DNA from: Candidatus Segatella papionis
GTDB taxonomy: Bacteria > Bacteroidota > Bacteroidia > Bacteroidales > Bacteroidaceae
Direction: 5' to 3'
NCBI GenBank assembly: GCA_002297965.1
Contig: DBLF01000113.1
Location: 1,647-19,341 of the forward strand
Length of the DNA stretch: 17,695 nucleotides
The first letter of the stretch is position 1, and every line of letters starts with the position of its first letter. Shown in pieces: positions 17,344-17,695 of the stretch. Both the position numbers and the translations under genes were made by a program. The notes under the pieces are model-generated. The model did no database searches, was not told where the DNA came from, and saw nothing but the letters and a program-made list of their open reading frames with translations.

Positions 17344-17375
17344 CCTGCAAACTTTGAATTAATATAAAACGAATG

Positions 17376-17387
17376 CAAAGATACGAA
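17376..17387 (-). promoter_or_regulatory. Candidate promoter of the sigma-fecR genes
   Basis: TATCTTTG (17376-17383, minus strand) matches TAnnTTTG exactly and is preceded by TTCG. It is 32 bases before the sigma ATG. The -33 region has no clear TTTG. The 11-mer TTCGTATCTTT is shared with the susC leader. Confidence 0.5.
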
Positions 17388-17428
17388 AAAAACGGCAGAA
17401 ATCATGCACCTATCTGCAATATTTTTTG

Positions 17429-17436
17429 TACTTTTG
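17429..17436 (+). promoter_or_regulatory. Candidate promoter of the nucleosidase gene
   Basis: TACTTTTG matches the TAnnTTTG -7 consensus and ends 23 bases before the ATG at 17460, giving a short leader. No convincing -33 element is seen. It lies back to back with the sigma promoter box, about 45 bases away. Confidence 0.45.
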
Positions 17437-17459
17437 CAATCAAAATACTAGAAATTGAT

Positions 17460-17695
17460 ATGAAAATAGGAATTATCGTTGCGATGGACAAGGAATTCAC
17501 GCAACTCAAAACGTTATTGACAGAATCGCAGACCGAGCGCAAGAACCACAAGGACTTCGTCATCGGCAAGATTGGCGACAACGAGGTGGTGATGCAGCAG
17601 TGCGGCATCGGCAAGGTGAACAGTGCCATCGGTGCCGTGGAGATGATCGACAATTATCATCCCGACCTCGTCATCTCTTCGGGCGTGGCTGGCGG
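17460..17695 (+). CDS. mtnN: 5'-methylthioadenosine/S-adenosylhomocysteine nucleosidase (5' part only)
   Basis: The first 78 residues of an MTA/SAH nucleosidase, which cleaves adenine from methylthioadenosine and S-adenosylhomocysteine in the cytoplasm as part of methionine salvage and the activated methyl cycle. The N-terminus MKIGIIVAMDKEF matches the family, with Glu12 in the position of the catalytic glutamate. QQCGIGKVNSAIGA and DLVISSGVAGG are the usual nucleotide-binding loops. The reading frame runs off the window end. Being divergent and of core function, it is probably not part of the uptake system. Confidence 0.93.
   Translation, partial: MKIGIIVAMDKEFTQLKTLLTESQTERKNHKDFVIGKIGDNEVVMQQCGIGKVNSAIGAVEMIDNYHPDLVISSGVAG

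Overview
This window comes from a member of the Bacteroidota, most likely a Prevotella/Segatella-type gut or oral organism. The evidence is a MurF-alanine racemase fusion, a GSCFA protein, SusC/SusD outer-membrane proteins, a Bacteroidota-type ECF sigma factor with a FecR anti-sigma factor, lipoproteins with acidic residues right after the lipidated cysteine, and promoter-like TAnnTTTG boxes with almost no Shine-Dalgarno sequences. The species call is an inference.

Layout. Every gene except the last is on the minus strand, so transcription runs right to left. (1) Positions 1-5963 are core-type sequence, with about 50-57% GC in the lines I counted. They hold a YfhO-family membrane protein, a GSCFA protein and the MurF-Alr fusion, whose last codon or two lie outside the window. 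Three copies of a 17-base hairpin sit between yfhO and the GSCFA gene. (2) Positions 5964-6177 carry a terminator for the upstream operon and a candidate promoter and a 14-base palindrome for yfhO. (3) Positions 6178-15525 are a tight six-gene operon: susC, susD, a degenerate zinc-metallopeptidase-like lipoprotein, a FISUMP-domain lipoprotein, a TraB/GumN protein and a TlpA-type thioredoxin. The gaps are 9-38 bases. Most of this stretch is clearly AT-richer (about 33-45% GC by line) than its flanks. (4) Positions 15740-17343 encode FecR and the ECF sigma factor, separated from susC by a 214-base leader. (5) From 17460, divergently on the plus strand, begins a 5'-methylthioadenosine/S-adenosylhomocysteine nucleosidase, cut by the window end.

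How it fits together. SusC carries an N-terminal STN domain. In known systems this domain lets a TonB-dependent transporter signal substrate occupancy to FecR, which releases the ECF sigma factor. The locus therefore reads as a self-sensing uptake system: sigma and FecR control a SusC channel with its SusD lid, two further probably surface-exposed lipoproteins, and two secreted proteins (TraB/GumN and TlpA). No glycoside hydrolase, polysaccharide lyase or sulfatase is present, so a classical polysaccharide utilisation locus is unlikely. The substrate is unknown. The candidate novelty is this gene set, with a peptidase-like lipoprotein that has lost HExxH next to a TraB/GumN protein that keeps its putative metal motif.
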